Positions 55,546 to 64,000 are shown, counted from the first letter of the stretch. The stretch: 64,000 nucleotides of DNA from Chitinophagaceae bacterium UBA3961 (GCA_002385265.1 DGDD01000300.1:1-64000); one strand, 5' to 3'. Program-made: numbers and translations. Notes: generated by a model from the sequence alone, not told the origin.

Positions 55546-56955
55546 ATGAAGTATTGTTTTCTTTTGATACTAATCTTGATAGGTAAGGGTCAGATTCTGG
55601 CTCAAGATTCGGTGACTATCGTTGGATATTCGCAAATAGTTGACATTGGAAAAATGGGAGTGACTGCGAAAGCAATGGTTCATGATATCGAAAAAGCGCA
55701 GAAGCGTTATGTAAAAAAGTTTCAAAAGATAGAGAACAAACTATTGAAGAAACTGTACAAGATTGATAGCAGTAGAGCTCAAGTACTCAAAGCAAGCAAC
55801 CGTGTTTTTTTTGGGTCTATTGAGAGTAGTATTAAGAAAGCCTCTAATGCCAACTATTTTGGAAGACTTGACACATTGATTACTGGACTCGATTTTTTAC
55901 AAAAGCATTCGAGTGGATTTTCTCAAGCAAGCAATAGTATCAAGGCCTTGTCAAATTCCACCAAGAGTTTGAATGAATTTAAACAAAAGCTTCAAGAGGG
56001 GAGAGAGCTTTCTGCACTACTTGAAGAAAGAAAGGCTTTTCTTAAGGAGACGCTAAAGGGTATAGATGTCTCAAAATATTTTAAAAGCTATTCAAAAGAG
56101 TTGTATTATTTGAACTCAAGTATTATCGAGATAAAACAAGTGTTTCGTGAACCTCGGAAGGCTGAGGAGAGAATATTGTTTCTATTAAACCAAACGTCAC
56201 AGTTTAAAGAGTTTTTAAGAGAGCATTCTGAGTTAGCCACTTTATTTCGAATTCCAAACGATCCTTCCGATCCAAGCGGACTGAGTGGTTTAGCTGGACT
56301 ACAAACAAGATCTCAAGTCGCAGCATTGATTCAACAGCAAATTGGTCCAGTTGACTTTCAATCTGTAAGACAGAATTTGAATGAGGCCCAAGGGCAACTA
56401 GAACTGTTAAAGTCGAAGCTGTCTAAAAATCCTGATGCAACTGATGATCTACCAAATTTCAAACCTAATCATCAAAAATCCAAAAACTTTTGGCGGCGTG
56501 TAGAAATTGGGTCTAATGTACAGTCAAATCGTGGAAATAGTTTTTTTCCGGTGACAAGTGATGTAGGGTTAAGTGCTGGGTATAAATTAAATGATTTTAG
56601 CGTGGTTGGTATTGGCTCCAGTTTCAAGTTGGGATGGGGTGAAGGTGTTCGAAACATTCGTTTTAGTTCACAAGGGGTTGCGCTCAGATCTTTCTTGGAC
56701 ATCAAACTGAAAGGAAGTTTTTGGGCAACAGGTGGGTTTGAGCTGAATTATTGGAATAGGATCAATTCATTGTCGGTTTTTTCTAACTTGAATCCATGGC
56801 AAAAATCCGGTTTAATAGGGGTGAGTAAAATAGTATCGCTGAACTCGAAGTTTTTCAAAAAAACAAAAGTTCAAATATTGTGGGACTTTATCGGTAAATC
56901 AAACTCACCTAACTATCAGCCTTTTGTGTTTAGATATTCTTACAACTTTAGATAG
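55546..56955 (+). CDS. Exported coiled-coil protein with C-terminal beta-barrel
   Basis: A 469-residue exported protein. Signal peptide KYCFLLILILIGKGQILAQ. Residues about 40-310 are almost wholly helical and charged (DIEKAQKRYVKKFQKIENKLLKK..., NEAQGQLELLKSKLSKN), with a Pro/Ser/Gly break near 240-255 (PSDPSGLSGLAG). From about 330 the sequence turns to short amphipathic strands (VEIGSNVQSNR, VGLSAGYKLNDFSVVGIGSS, FWATGGFELNYW) and ends in an aromatic strand FVFRYSYNFR, the mark of an outer-membrane barrel. I infer a barrel anchor with a long periplasmic coiled-coil stalk. Confidence 0.75.
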   Translation: MKYCFLLILILIGKGQILAQDSVTIVGYSQIVDIGKMGVTAKAMVHDIEKAQKRYVKKFQKIENKLLKKLYKIDSSRAQVLKASNRVFFGSIESSIKKASNANYFGRLDTLITGLDFLQKHSSGFSQASNSIKALSNSTKSLNEFKQKLQEGRELSALLEERKAFLKETLKGIDVSKYFKSYSKELYYLNSSIIEIKQVFREPRKAEERILFLLNQTSQFKEFLREHSELATLFRIPNDPSDPSGLSGLAGLQTRSQVAALIQQQIGPVDFQSVRQNLNEAQGQLELLKSKLSKNPDATDDLPNFKPNHQKSKNFWRRVEIGSNVQSNRGNSFFPVTSDVGLSAGYKLNDFSVVGIGSSFKLGWGEGVRNIRFSSQGVALRSFLDIKLKGSFWATGGFELNYWNRINSLSVFSNLNPWQKSGLIGVSKIVSLNSKFFKKTKVQILWDFIGKSNSPNYQPFVFRYSYNFR

Positions 56956-56993
56956 ATATACCAAACTATTCATTAAACCAATTCTTTTGAGTG

Positions 56994-59900
56994 ATGCGTT
57001 TCAATTTTGATTTTAAAAGAATCCTGATATATTCAGTTGAATTGAGCTTTTGTGTGTTGGGGTACAGTCAAGTAAAAGCTCAAACAAGCTACAATAGTTC
57101 GATTGAAGTAAATTACGTTCGTGTTTGGGAAGCTTCTGCTCCCGAATCAAATGCGACTGTTTTGCCAACTCGTCCGCTGAGAGATGTTAAAATGTCTACC
57201 CAATATTTTGACGGATTAGGTCGCCCATTGCAAACAGTTGTGAAACAAGGGTCTTTAGAGACAGGAGGTTCGGCGGTAGATATGGTCGTTCCAAATTTGT
57301 ATAATGTTTTGGGCCAAGAGGTGAATAGTTATTTACCTTTCGCAGCAACTACAACGGGAGGTAACGCATCAATCAGTGATGGTGGATTTAAGTTGAATCC
57401 ATTCCAGCAGCAGGCTGCATTTATGAACGCTCAATACACTGGTCAAGGTGAAAGCTACTTTTACAGTCAAGTGAATATCGAGGCTTCTCCTTTAGCAAGG
57501 GTGTTGAAAACACTGCCTCCGGGTCTTAGTTGGGTTGGTTCAAATAGAGGTGTGGTTAATGAGTATACTTTCAATCAGGCAGAAGAAACCAACGTAAAAA
57601 AGTGGACAGTTGCGCAAACTTCGGGAAGTATACCAACCGTAACCGGTGCGTATGGAGCTGGCGAGTTGTACCGCATGGGAACAGTTGATGAACATGGTAA
57701 TACGGTATATCAATATAGTGATAAAAATGGAGCTGTTGTTTTGAAGAGTGTTCAATTGGGTACCGATTGGGCTCATACATTCTATGTTTATGATGAGTTT
57801 GGTAGATTGCGGACTGTGGTTCCTCCCAAAGCAGTGGCGGCCATCAATACGACTTGGGTGCTTACCACAGCTATTATGAATGAACTCTGCTATCGCTATG
57901 AATACGACAAGCGTGGACGTCTGATTGTCAAAAAAGTTCCGGGGGCAGAGGAAGTTAGAATGGTGTATGATGCTAGGGATCGATTGGTAATGACACAAGA
58001 TGGCAATATGCGAATTGCCAATAAGTGGTCTTATGTTGTTTATGACACCTATAACCGGCCAATAGAAACAGGAGTTTTGGTTAATAGCAGTACTCATACT
58101 GTCTTGATGGATGCCGCCTATAATAGTATTTCCTATCCTAGCACAACCGGTTCAACGGTTTTGACAAAGACATTCTACGACAATTACTCTTGGTTAGCTT
58201 CTAATGGCAACCCATTCAGTTCATCAAGGTCAGTAACGGATGATGCTTTGCTATTAGCTGCTTCTTCCTCCTATCCCTATACACAGTTTCCGACTCAGTC
58301 TACATTAACTAAAGGCCTGCCTACTGGATCGATGGTTAATGTATTGGAAAGTACACAGAACTTGTATACTATCAGTTATTATGATGAATATGGTCGAATG
58401 ATTCAATGTCAAAAGCAGACACTAAATAGTGGGGTAACCATTGTTACGAACCAATACAGCTATTCCGGACAATTACTATCAAACTATACAAGTACAAAGA
58501 TCAGTAATACAGGTGCTACCATTGGAAGTCTGACCAAATATGAACACGATGATTTGGGTCGAATAAGTTTAATCAAAAAGCAAGCCCGTTCGTCAACGGG
58601 TTTGAATAGTGCAGAGAAGGTATTAGTTCAGAGTGAATACGATAAATTGGGACAATTGAAGAAAAAGACATTTTCTCCTGGATTTGGAACAAGTGGATTA
58701 GAATCTCTACAATATGAGTATAATGTTCGTGGTTGGTTACTAGGGGCCAATCGGAATTATACAAAAGATCAAAATAGTACCAATTATTTCGGGTTTGACC
58801 TAGCCTATGATAAGATTAGTGGAGTTTTAGTAGGCGCCCAATCGTACTCAGCAGCACAGTATAATGGCAATATTGCGGGAATGACATGGAAAAGTAAGGG
58901 TGATGGTGAGAAGCGAAAATATGATTTTACTTACGATGGGATGAATCGTTTGTTAAAAGCCGATTTTACACAGTACACGAGTGGCACATTTAACAAGTCT
59001 GCTGGATTTAATTTTGATGTAAAGATGGGGGATGGTGTAAATGCCAACACTGCCTACGATCTAAATGGTAACATCTTGAGAATGCAGCAGTTTGGTTATA
59101 AGTTATCAGGAAGCGCTCAGATCGATGATTTAACCTATACCTATGCGACCAATAGCAACAAATTAGTAAAAGTAACTGATGCCTTCAACGATGCAGCAAC
59201 TAAATTGGGTGATTTTAAAGATGGCTCGAATGCAACGACTGATGACTATACTTTTGACAATAATGGCAATACTATAACGGATCAAAACAAAGACATTACA
59301 AGCATAAGCTACAATATTCTAAACCTGCCGCAAGTTGTAATAGTCAATAAGACACCTACAGATATCGAAAAGAATAGCACCATAACTTATACGTATGATG
59401 CTTCGGGGAATAAATTAAGGAAAGTTGTACTTGATAAAACGGTGACGCCCAACAAAATAACGACCACCTTATACGCTGGCGGACAAATTTACGAGAATGA
59501 TGTATTGCAATTGATTGGACACGAAGAGGGGCGTATTCGATTTGTGCCGGCTGATGGTTCAACTGCAGCTAGCTTTCAGTTCGACTACATGCTGAAAGAC
59601 CATTTGGGCAATGTTCGGATGGTATTGACTGATGAGCAAAAGGTAGAGGCTTATCCTGCGGCTACAATGGAAACAGCAACGAGTACCGCGGAGAATTTAC
59701 TCTATGCTAATATCAATTCCACCAGATCTACTAAGCCTGCAGGATATCCGGCAGACAGTTACTCTAGCCCTAATACGTATGCTGCTAAAACCAGTGGAAG
59801 TGGTAATAAATTAGGGCCAGCTATTATCTTAAAAGTAATGGCAGGCGATAAGTTTAATGTACGAGTAAGTAGTTGGTACAAAACAGGGGGAGTAAGTCCA

Positions 59901-61283
59901 CAAACGCCTACCAGCGCCTTGAATGACTTAGTTAGTGCACTGACCAACTCGTTTGCCAATATGGCTTCTTCAAAGGGGGGACCTACGGCAACTGAATTTA
60001 CAAGCAGCGGTCTACCCTCCAATGTTGCCAATAGCTTTTTAACTAGCCAAACTACAGTTGCCGGTCGCCCTAAAGCTTATTTAAACTGGATATTGGTTGA
60101 TGAGCAGTTCAAGTTTGTAAGTGGTAATCCGGATATTGTTGGAGCGAATGAAACCTTTAAGATACATCAGTTTACGGATTTGCCTGTGACTAAGAATGGT
60201 TATTTGTACGTTTATGTTAGTAATGAAACACCAAATATTGATGTTTACTTTGATAATTTACAAGTTACTTTGAGTAAGGGGCAGATACTGGAGGAGACGC
60301 ATTATTATCCTTTTGGATTGACGATGGCCGGAATCTCGGCAAAAACTAATAATTCATTAATAAATTATTTAAGATGGAATGCCGCAAGTCAATTTGAAAC
60401 ACAAGAGCTAATAAATGGAAATAGTCTAGATATATATTCTACATTTTACAGGAGCCTAGATCCACAATTGGGTAGATTTTTGCAAATCGATCCATATGCC
60501 AATATTCAGGAAGACTACTCGCCATACCAGAGTATGGACAACAATCCCATAATAAATGTTGATCCACTTGGAGATTTTGCTACTAGAATGGGAGCATGGT
60601 GGCACAGATTATGGCATGGTGGTGGCAAAATTGAAAAGAATGAATATGGTGAATGGTCGGTAACCAAAACAAAGATTGTAAATTCGACGAGTTCGGCAGG
60701 AGTAACAACTACGGCCATAGTAGCATATAGGTACTACGGGGAGGGAAGAAATCAATATTCTAATGCTGGAGAGGATTACCTGAGACAGGAAGAAATGAGA
60801 TGGGATATATTTGTAAAAGGAGATCGATCAATATACAAAGAATATCCTTCTCAGGACGAAGCCAATCGTGCGACAATAAATTTAGCTGCTTCTATGGTTT
60901 TGCCAAACCCTTTTCTTAAAGGTGGGACTTTGTTTGCGAACAAAGCAAAATTTAGTAAGGAGATTTTATTGTTAGAATCGCAAAGGATGAGAATGCTGAG
61001 AATAGTTCAAAACCCAAAGCTTCGTAGCTGGATTGAAAAACTTTGGAGAGCAGGGGCTAAATATGGAGATGGTTCTACTGGAGCAATAATTAAACTTGAA
61101 AAAAGCGAAGGTGTAATAACATCTGCGAGCGGCTCGCATGTTCAAAAAGGTGAAGAAGCCTTAGCTGCGATGGCCAAATTTTTGAAAGGTAATTATGGTG
61201 AGCTTTGTGAGTCGGATCGGCAAATTGTATTTGAAGTAATTCAAAATCTGACTGATGGAACTGGACTTAGCTTTAAAAAGTAA
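56994..61283 (+). CDS. Rhs/YD-repeat protein with variable C-terminal (candidate toxin) domain
   Basis: A 1429-residue exported Rhs protein. The ATG at 56994 follows an in-frame GTG. A signal peptide ends VKAQ near 31. The N-terminal domain is the DUF6443-like opener (KMSTQYFDGLGRPLQTVVKQG). Many YD repeats follow (FYVYDEFGRLRTVVPPKA, YEYDKRGRLIVKKVPG, YEHDDLGRISLIKKQA). The Rhs core ends HYYPFGLTMAG ... SLDPQLGRFLQIDPYA ... MDNNPIINVDPLGD (Asp1190). After that, about 235 variable residues begin with a WWHRLWHGGGKIEKNEYGEW linker and end in a helical domain (YGDGSTGAIIKLEKSEG, GEEALAAMAKFLKG). Such tails are usually toxins; no nuclease or deaminase motif is obvious. An immunity candidate follows after 10 bases. 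Confidence 0.88.
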   Translation: MRFNFDFKRILIYSVELSFCVLGYSQVKAQTSYNSSIEVNYVRVWEASAPESNATVLPTRPLRDVKMSTQYFDGLGRPLQTVVKQGSLETGGSAVDMVVPNLYNVLGQEVNSYLPFAATTTGGNASISDGGFKLNPFQQQAAFMNAQYTGQGESYFYSQVNIEASPLARVLKTLPPGLSWVGSNRGVVNEYTFNQAEETNVKKWTVAQTSGSIPTVTGAYGAGELYRMGTVDEHGNTVYQYSDKNGAVVLKSVQLGTDWAHTFYVYDEFGRLRTVVPPKAVAAINTTWVLTTAIMNELCYRYEYDKRGRLIVKKVPGAEEVRMVYDARDRLVMTQDGNMRIANKWSYVVYDTYNRPIETGVLVNSSTHTVLMDAAYNSISYPSTTGSTVLTKTFYDNYSWLASNGNPFSSSRSVTDDALLLAASSSYPYTQFPTQSTLTKGLPTGSMVNVLESTQNLYTISYYDEYGRMIQCQKQTLNSGVTIVTNQYSYSGQLLSNYTSTKISNTGATIGSLTKYEHDDLGRISLIKKQARSSTGLNSAEKVLVQSEYDKLGQLKKKTFSPGFGTSGLESLQYEYNVRGWLLGANRNYTKDQNSTNYFGFDLAYDKISGVLVGAQSYSAAQYNGNIAGMTWKSKGDGEKRKYDFTYDGMNRLLKADFTQYTSGTFNKSAGFNFDVKMGDGVNANTAYDLNGNILRMQQFGYKLSGSAQIDDLTYTYATNSNKLVKVTDAFNDAATKLGDFKDGSNATTDDYTFDNNGNTITDQNKDITSISYNILNLPQVVIVNKTPTDIEKNSTITYTYDASGNKLRKVVLDKTVTPNKITTTLYAGGQIYENDVLQLIGHEEGRIRFVPADGSTAASFQFDYMLKDHLGNVRMVLTDEQKVEAYPAATMETATSTAENLLYANINSTRSTKPAGYPADSYSSPNTYAAKTSGSGNKLGPAIILKVMAGDKFNVRVSSWYKTGGVSPQTPTSALNDLVSALTNSFANMASSKGGPTATEFTSSGLPSNVANSFLTSQTTVAGRPKAYLNWILVDEQFKFVSGNPDIVGANETFKIHQFTDLPVTKNGYLYVYVSNETPNIDVYFDNLQVTLSKGQILEETHYYPFGLTMAGISAKTNNSLINYLRWNAASQFETQELINGNSLDIYSTFYRSLDPQLGRFLQIDPYANIQEDYSPYQSMDNNPIINVDPLGDFATRMGAWWHRLWHGGGKIEKNEYGEWSVTKTKIVNSTSSAGVTTTAIVAYRYYGEGRNQYSNAGEDYLRQEEMRWDIFVKGDRSIYKEYPSQDEANRATINLAASMVLPNPFLKGGTLFANKAKFSKEILLLESQRMRMLRIVQNPKLRSWIEKLWRAGAKYGDGSTGAIIKLEKSEGVITSASGSHVQKGEEALAAMAKFLKGNYGELCESDRQIVFEVIQNLTDGTGLSFKK

Positions 61284-61293
61284 TTTAAGTTGT

Positions 61294-61680
61294 ATGAATA
61301 AATTAAATGAGATTGATACGTTTACATTTCAAAAGCTTGCGGAATTATTGTTTGAAACCGTTCCCGAATTTCATGAGTATTGCCTTAAGTCTAAGATTTT
61401 TGATGATTTCGAGGTTGGAGGATATTCATTTATGAATGAATTTTCAATAAGGCTAGCAAATGAAATTAACACTTATACATCCTCTGATTTTATAAGTCAT
61501 TCTTTTACTTATATTAATCTAATTGGTACTAGTAAAAATCTAGAAGTTTTGAATATTCTAAAGGTTGGTATTTTGGAAATACTTTTTACATCTGGCCAAG
61601 TTTGTAGAGATTACACTTCAACGATGCTAAATAGTAATGTACAAATTTTGTTCAATGATTATTCAAGATTTTATAGTTAG
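61294..61680 (+). CDS. Candidate immunity protein to the Rhs C-terminal domain
   Basis: A 128-residue acidic cytoplasmic protein from the ATG at 61294, 10 bases after the Rhs stop; an earlier in-frame start overlaps the Rhs gene. No signal peptide. It resembles the DUF7674 group (LFETVPEFHEYCLKSKIFDDFEVG, then FMNEFSIRLANEINT and LEVLNILKVGILEILF) of small proteins often found beside polymorphic toxins; I cannot confirm this without a search. Location directly after a variable Rhs tail is the main evidence for an immunity role. Confidence 0.7.
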   Translation: MNKLNEIDTFTFQKLAELLFETVPEFHEYCLKSKIFDDFEVGGYSFMNEFSIRLANEINTYTSSDFISHSFTYINLIGTSKNLEVLNILKVGILEILFTSGQVCRDYTSTMLNSNVQILFNDYSRFYS

Positions 61681-61799
61681 AATTTCAAGAATATATTGAC
61701 TAGGCTAGAGATTTGTGATTTTATGCTACCGCTAATTAAATTTGAGTAAGGCGTGTAATGGGTTTATTTCCCTATTCTAAAGCACCAAAAAGATATTAA

Positions 61800-62124
61800 A
61801 TGCTTAAAATTACTTTTTTAGAGTTGACCGAACTATATTTGAAAAGCAATAATTGTCATTCCTTTGTGGAGAATCTACGGTGAAAGTACAAGCAACGAAG
61901 TAATCTATTTCTTAGGATATTTAATAGTCAATAAAAAGATGACAATACCTAATCCAATCTACTATAAAGGAGACGAGAAAACACCAATTTCCATTTATGA
62001 TATTTTACAGTCATTCAGAGTAGAGCCGGGTTCTCCAAAGGACAAGGAGAGGCAACGCATTTTAAACTACTTAAATGAAATTCAGTTCCCTAAAAATGGT
62101 GTGTTTGTTGAATCGAAACGCTAA
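61800..62124 (+). pseudogene. Probable frameshifted small gene
   Basis: An ATG at 61800 reads MLKITFLELTELYLKSNNCH and stops at 61881-61883. From about 61843 another frame is open to 62124 and gives 85-90 coding-like residues (RIYGESTSNEVIYFLGYLI, then IPNPIYYKGDEKTPISIYDIL). The two parts read as one protein broken by a shift around 61865-61880. It could be an orphan immunity or cargo gene left from an earlier toxin cassette. Family unknown. Confidence 0.4.
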
Positions 62125-62306
62125 TGTCGGAATTAATTTAACTGTATTAGTATTACGATATTGGTGGAAGACTTATGTCAGAATAGATTGAAGATAGTAG
62201 TTTGTAACTACATTGAATCTTATGTGATTTGTACACGAAATTAGGTCTTGAAGATGTATTGATTGCCAGAGAATGAATTTGTGGGTAACATGAAATAGAT
62301 TTTAAA

Positions 62307-62696
62307 ATGGATTTAACAGGAAAAGAAACTTTCAAAGAGAATAAGAGGCTATTAATTGTATTCTTATCGATAGTTTTTTTGCTTTTTGCTAATCAACTTT
62401 ATAGAAGAAATAAAGTTTACAACAACGGTGTTTATTCGATTTGTACAATTGTATATTCCGAAGGCTATAAAGGTGGAATCATGTCAAGAGTAAAATACGA
62501 GTATAAAGGAAAGCAATTCACCGATTTGGTCCATACGCCAGGAGGAATGAAGACATTTGGCGATGCTTACTTTATTAAGTTACTTCCCGATAATCCAGAT
62601 GCATTTGTTTTTTTAGAGGATTTTCCAGTGCCGGCTTGTTTGTTAAATGTAAAGGTACCCCCTGACGGTTGGAAGGAGTTGCCCACTTGTAAATAA
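62307..62696 (+). CDS. Small membrane protein, candidate orphan immunity protein
   Basis: A 129-residue protein with one N-terminal transmembrane helix (RLLIVFLSIVFLLFANQLY) and a soluble C-terminal domain (about 38-129) of beta type: YSICTIVYSEGYKGGIMSRV, VKYEYKGKQFTDLVHT and DAYFIKLLPDNPDAFVF. The outline recalls DUF3592-like membrane proteins found in Bacteroidota toxin loci. It stands apart from other genes in AT-rich DNA. The role is inferred from context. Confidence 0.65.
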   Translation: MDLTGKETFKENKRLLIVFLSIVFLLFANQLYRRNKVYNNGVYSICTIVYSEGYKGGIMSRVKYEYKGKQFTDLVHTPGGMKTFGDAYFIKLLPDNPDAFVFLEDFPVPACLLNVKVPPDGWKELPTCK

Positions 62697-62699
62697 TAA

Positions 62700-62843
62700 T
62701 GGTTTAAATTGTTAGAAAGAAAGTATCAAATTAAAAAACAGTTTTACGAGGTTGCGAAGTATCGTCGATTTCCATTTCTAGTGTATTTTATAATTTTTTT
62801 GCGCAGTGGATATTTCCAAGCCTTTTATCATCCTTTCTCTTAA
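62700..62843 (+). pseudogene. Short coding-like remnant
   Basis: A frame without ATG (TTG possible at 62709) gives about 45 residues with a basic helix and a hydrophobic helix (KKQFYEVAKYRRFPFLVYF, IIFLRSGYF). It resembles a fragment of a membrane protein. It may be a gene remnant or chance. Confidence 0.2.
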
Positions 62844-62875
62844 CCGATACCCTTCAATGACTTTAAAGATTTATA

Positions 62876-63256
62876 ATGAAACTATTATATCTTATCAATT
62901 ACAGTTTCTGTGCTAAAGTAGCTAAGAAGCCAAAAATTCCAATCGAGGATATTGCTTCTTCAATTACGAGTACTGAGTGTTTTTTCGCACTAATTGCAAT
63001 TGAGATTATACTGATCTCCTTTTTGCCGTTTACTATAAACCCATATGTTGGAGTTGGTATTAGCGGCGGGATTTGGTATTTCACTCACTATCCGATCCGT
63101 TATTATATCAAAAAAAGAATTGTTCAACTCGACTTGAAGCAAGTGTATAGTCAACTCAATAGTAGAGTCATAGCACTATATGTTTTTCTTTGTCCGTTTA
63201 TCAATCTTGTAATTTTCTGTTTGTTGATTATCGTAATCATCCGGAAGCTTTTGTAG
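62876..63256 (+). CDS. Small integral membrane protein of unknown function
   Basis: A 126-residue protein with about three transmembrane segments (FFALIAIEIILISFLPFTI, GVGISGGIWYFTHYPI, LYVFLCPFINLVIFCLLIIV) and short basic loops. No family recognised, no signal peptide. It is the last gene of the AT-rich tail of the Rhs locus. Small membrane proteins in this position can be immunity proteins against pore-forming or membrane-active toxins; no matching toxin is visible, so this is weak. Confidence 0.6.
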   Translation: MKLLYLINYSFCAKVAKKPKIPIEDIASSITSTECFFALIAIEIILISFLPFTINPYVGVGISGGIWYFTHYPIRYYIKKRIVQLDLKQVYSQLNSRVIALYVFLCPFINLVIFCLLIIVIIRKLL

Positions 63257-63280
63257 GACATTAAGAACATTCATATAATC

Positions 63281-63312
63281 AAAAACGCCTACAAAATCTT
63301 GTAGGCGTTTTT
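63281..63312. terminator. Bidirectional terminator
   Basis: The perfect 14-bp stem AAAAACGCCTACAA/TTGTAGGCGTTTTT with an AATC loop has A on one side and T on the other. It serves the membrane-protein gene and the convergent gene at the window end. Confidence 0.92.
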
Positions 63313-63339
63313 GTTAGTGCATTTCTAAGACTTGGCAAT

Positions 63340-64000
63340 TTACTCAATCGCCTTCCAACTCTTAAACAAGGAAATCTTCGTGCTTTCTACCAAACTTTGA
63401 TAGGCTTTCCATTTGGTGTCGAAGAACCCATTCACGGTTTTAGCGAGCTCGGCAATTTCCTTCTCGGAATTTTCCACCAAAGCGGTTTCAAAACTTCCGG
63501 GGGCTAGCAGTCGAGCGCCGATATAATTGTAGGCTTCGTAGTAGCGCGATTGAATGGTTGGATCCAAGCTGGCCGATAATCCTTGCTTGTCTACCTTCTT
63601 ACCGGAAATTTTTTCTCGTAATACTTTAATAGAGTCTAAGATCGGTTTCGCACTGTTGCGCAAACTATCGGCCTCTTTTCCTTCTATCTTATCCAAACTG
63701 GCATTTACCTTGTTGATGATCTCTTCCGCTTCATTGAAACGATCGGTGATGGCAATCAACTTGTCGCCGCTGGCTCTCAAACGCTTCGCCAACGCACGCT
63801 GTGCCAATTTCGCTTCGTTCTTATTGCCAATGCGTGGATCGTCTTTTACTACAATCATGGTTGAATCGCTTTCGCCATTGTAAGTGAGCAGAACTTTATA
63901 CGTACCCGCCAATGCCTCGTCTCCGCCGGGTTCATCAGCATCAGGCTTTGGTTTTGGACTTCCGGGGAAACGATAGCCCTTTTCTTCCATATACCAATAT
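63340..64000 (-). CDS. C-terminal part of an exported protein, possibly sortilin/BNR-repeat type (partial)
   Basis: The frame is open to the window edge, reading YWYMEEKGYRFPGSP..., so the 5' end is missing and the Met at 63990 is probably internal. The visible 219 residues begin with a Pro-rich hinge (PGSPKPKPDADEPGG), a short beta module (AGTYKVLLTYNGESDSTMIVVKDDPR) like the terminal module of Bacteroidota sortilin/BNR (VPS10-like) proteins, and a helical tail (IINKVNASLDKIEGKEADSL). Function cannot be set from this part. Confidence 0.6.
   Translation of the reverse strand, partial: YWYMEEKGYRFPGSPKPKPDADEPGGDEALAGTYKVLLTYNGESDSTMIVVKDDPRIGNKNEAKLAQRALAKRLRASGDKLIAITDRFNEAEEIINKVNASLDKIEGKEADSLRNSAKPILDSIKVLREKISGKKVDKQGLSASLDPTIQSRYYEAYNYIGARLLAPGSFETALVENSEKEIAELAKTVNGFFDTKWKAYQSLVESTKISLFKSWKAIE

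Overview
The window comes from a Bacteroidota genome, most likely family Chitinophagaceae (inference). Three things point there: many starts follow the Bacteroidota -7 box (TAnnTTTG), the gene families are typical of the group (DUF4834, GH144 endo-beta-1,2-glucanase, giant PAS/GAF kinases, YD-repeat/Rhs surface proteins), and the intergenic DNA carries low-complexity and palindromic repeats common in that family. No rRNA, insertion sequence, prophage or CRISPR array was seen. Two tRNAs are present (Asn-GTT and a CAT-anticodon tRNA, probably Met).

Layout. 1-5600: end of a probable outer-membrane barrel gene, hflX with a Rieske ferredoxin, tRNA-Asn, an HD-domain nucleotidase, a repeat-rich spacer, a lipocalin-like lipoprotein and an SPFH lipoprotein. 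5793-7247: secreted GH29 alpha-L-fucosidase. 7610-18180: an essentially complete heme pathway. A leftward operon hemA-C-D-E-F-B-L diverges from rightward hemH-hemJ, and leftward hemN follows. Glutamyl-tRNA goes through ALA and uroporphyrinogen III to protoheme, with aerobic (HemF) and anaerobic (HemN) coproporphyrinogen oxidases and HemJ as protoporphyrinogen oxidase. 18451-19459: HTH/PIN toxin-antitoxin pair. 19775-28929: a tightly packed eight-gene operon for secreted glycan breakdown (GH30, GH144, Gfo/Idh/MocA, DoxX, SGNH hydrolase, GH3, GH172, HAD), probably acting on beta-linked glucans, without a SusC/SusD pair.

29187-30177: three small leftward membrane/coiled-coil genes. 30349-36545: rimP-nusA-infB, with a terminator-like hairpin in the leader, then a SurA-like peptidyl-prolyl isomerase. 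36694-43379: a 2010-residue hybrid PAS/GAF histidine kinase with ten PAS-type modules and its NarL-type regulator. 43783-48814: PurF-like amidotransferase, SixA phosphatase, EamA transporter, glycosyltransferase, a 45-residue lipoprotein and a small hypothetical protein. 48943-50199: PLP aminotransferase.

50200-51236 is a spacer with a 66-bp tandem repeat. It leads into the most interesting segment, 51237-63256: a YD-repeat protein without an Rhs core end, a small coiled-coil exported protein, a coiled-coil protein ending in a probable outer-membrane barrel, and a full Rhs protein with a variable C-terminal domain. An immunity candidate and an AT-rich set of small membrane proteins and gene remnants follow. 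I read it as a Bacteroidota polymorphic-toxin or surface-display locus. The window closes with the C-terminal part of a leftward gene, perhaps a sortilin/BNR-type exported protein.
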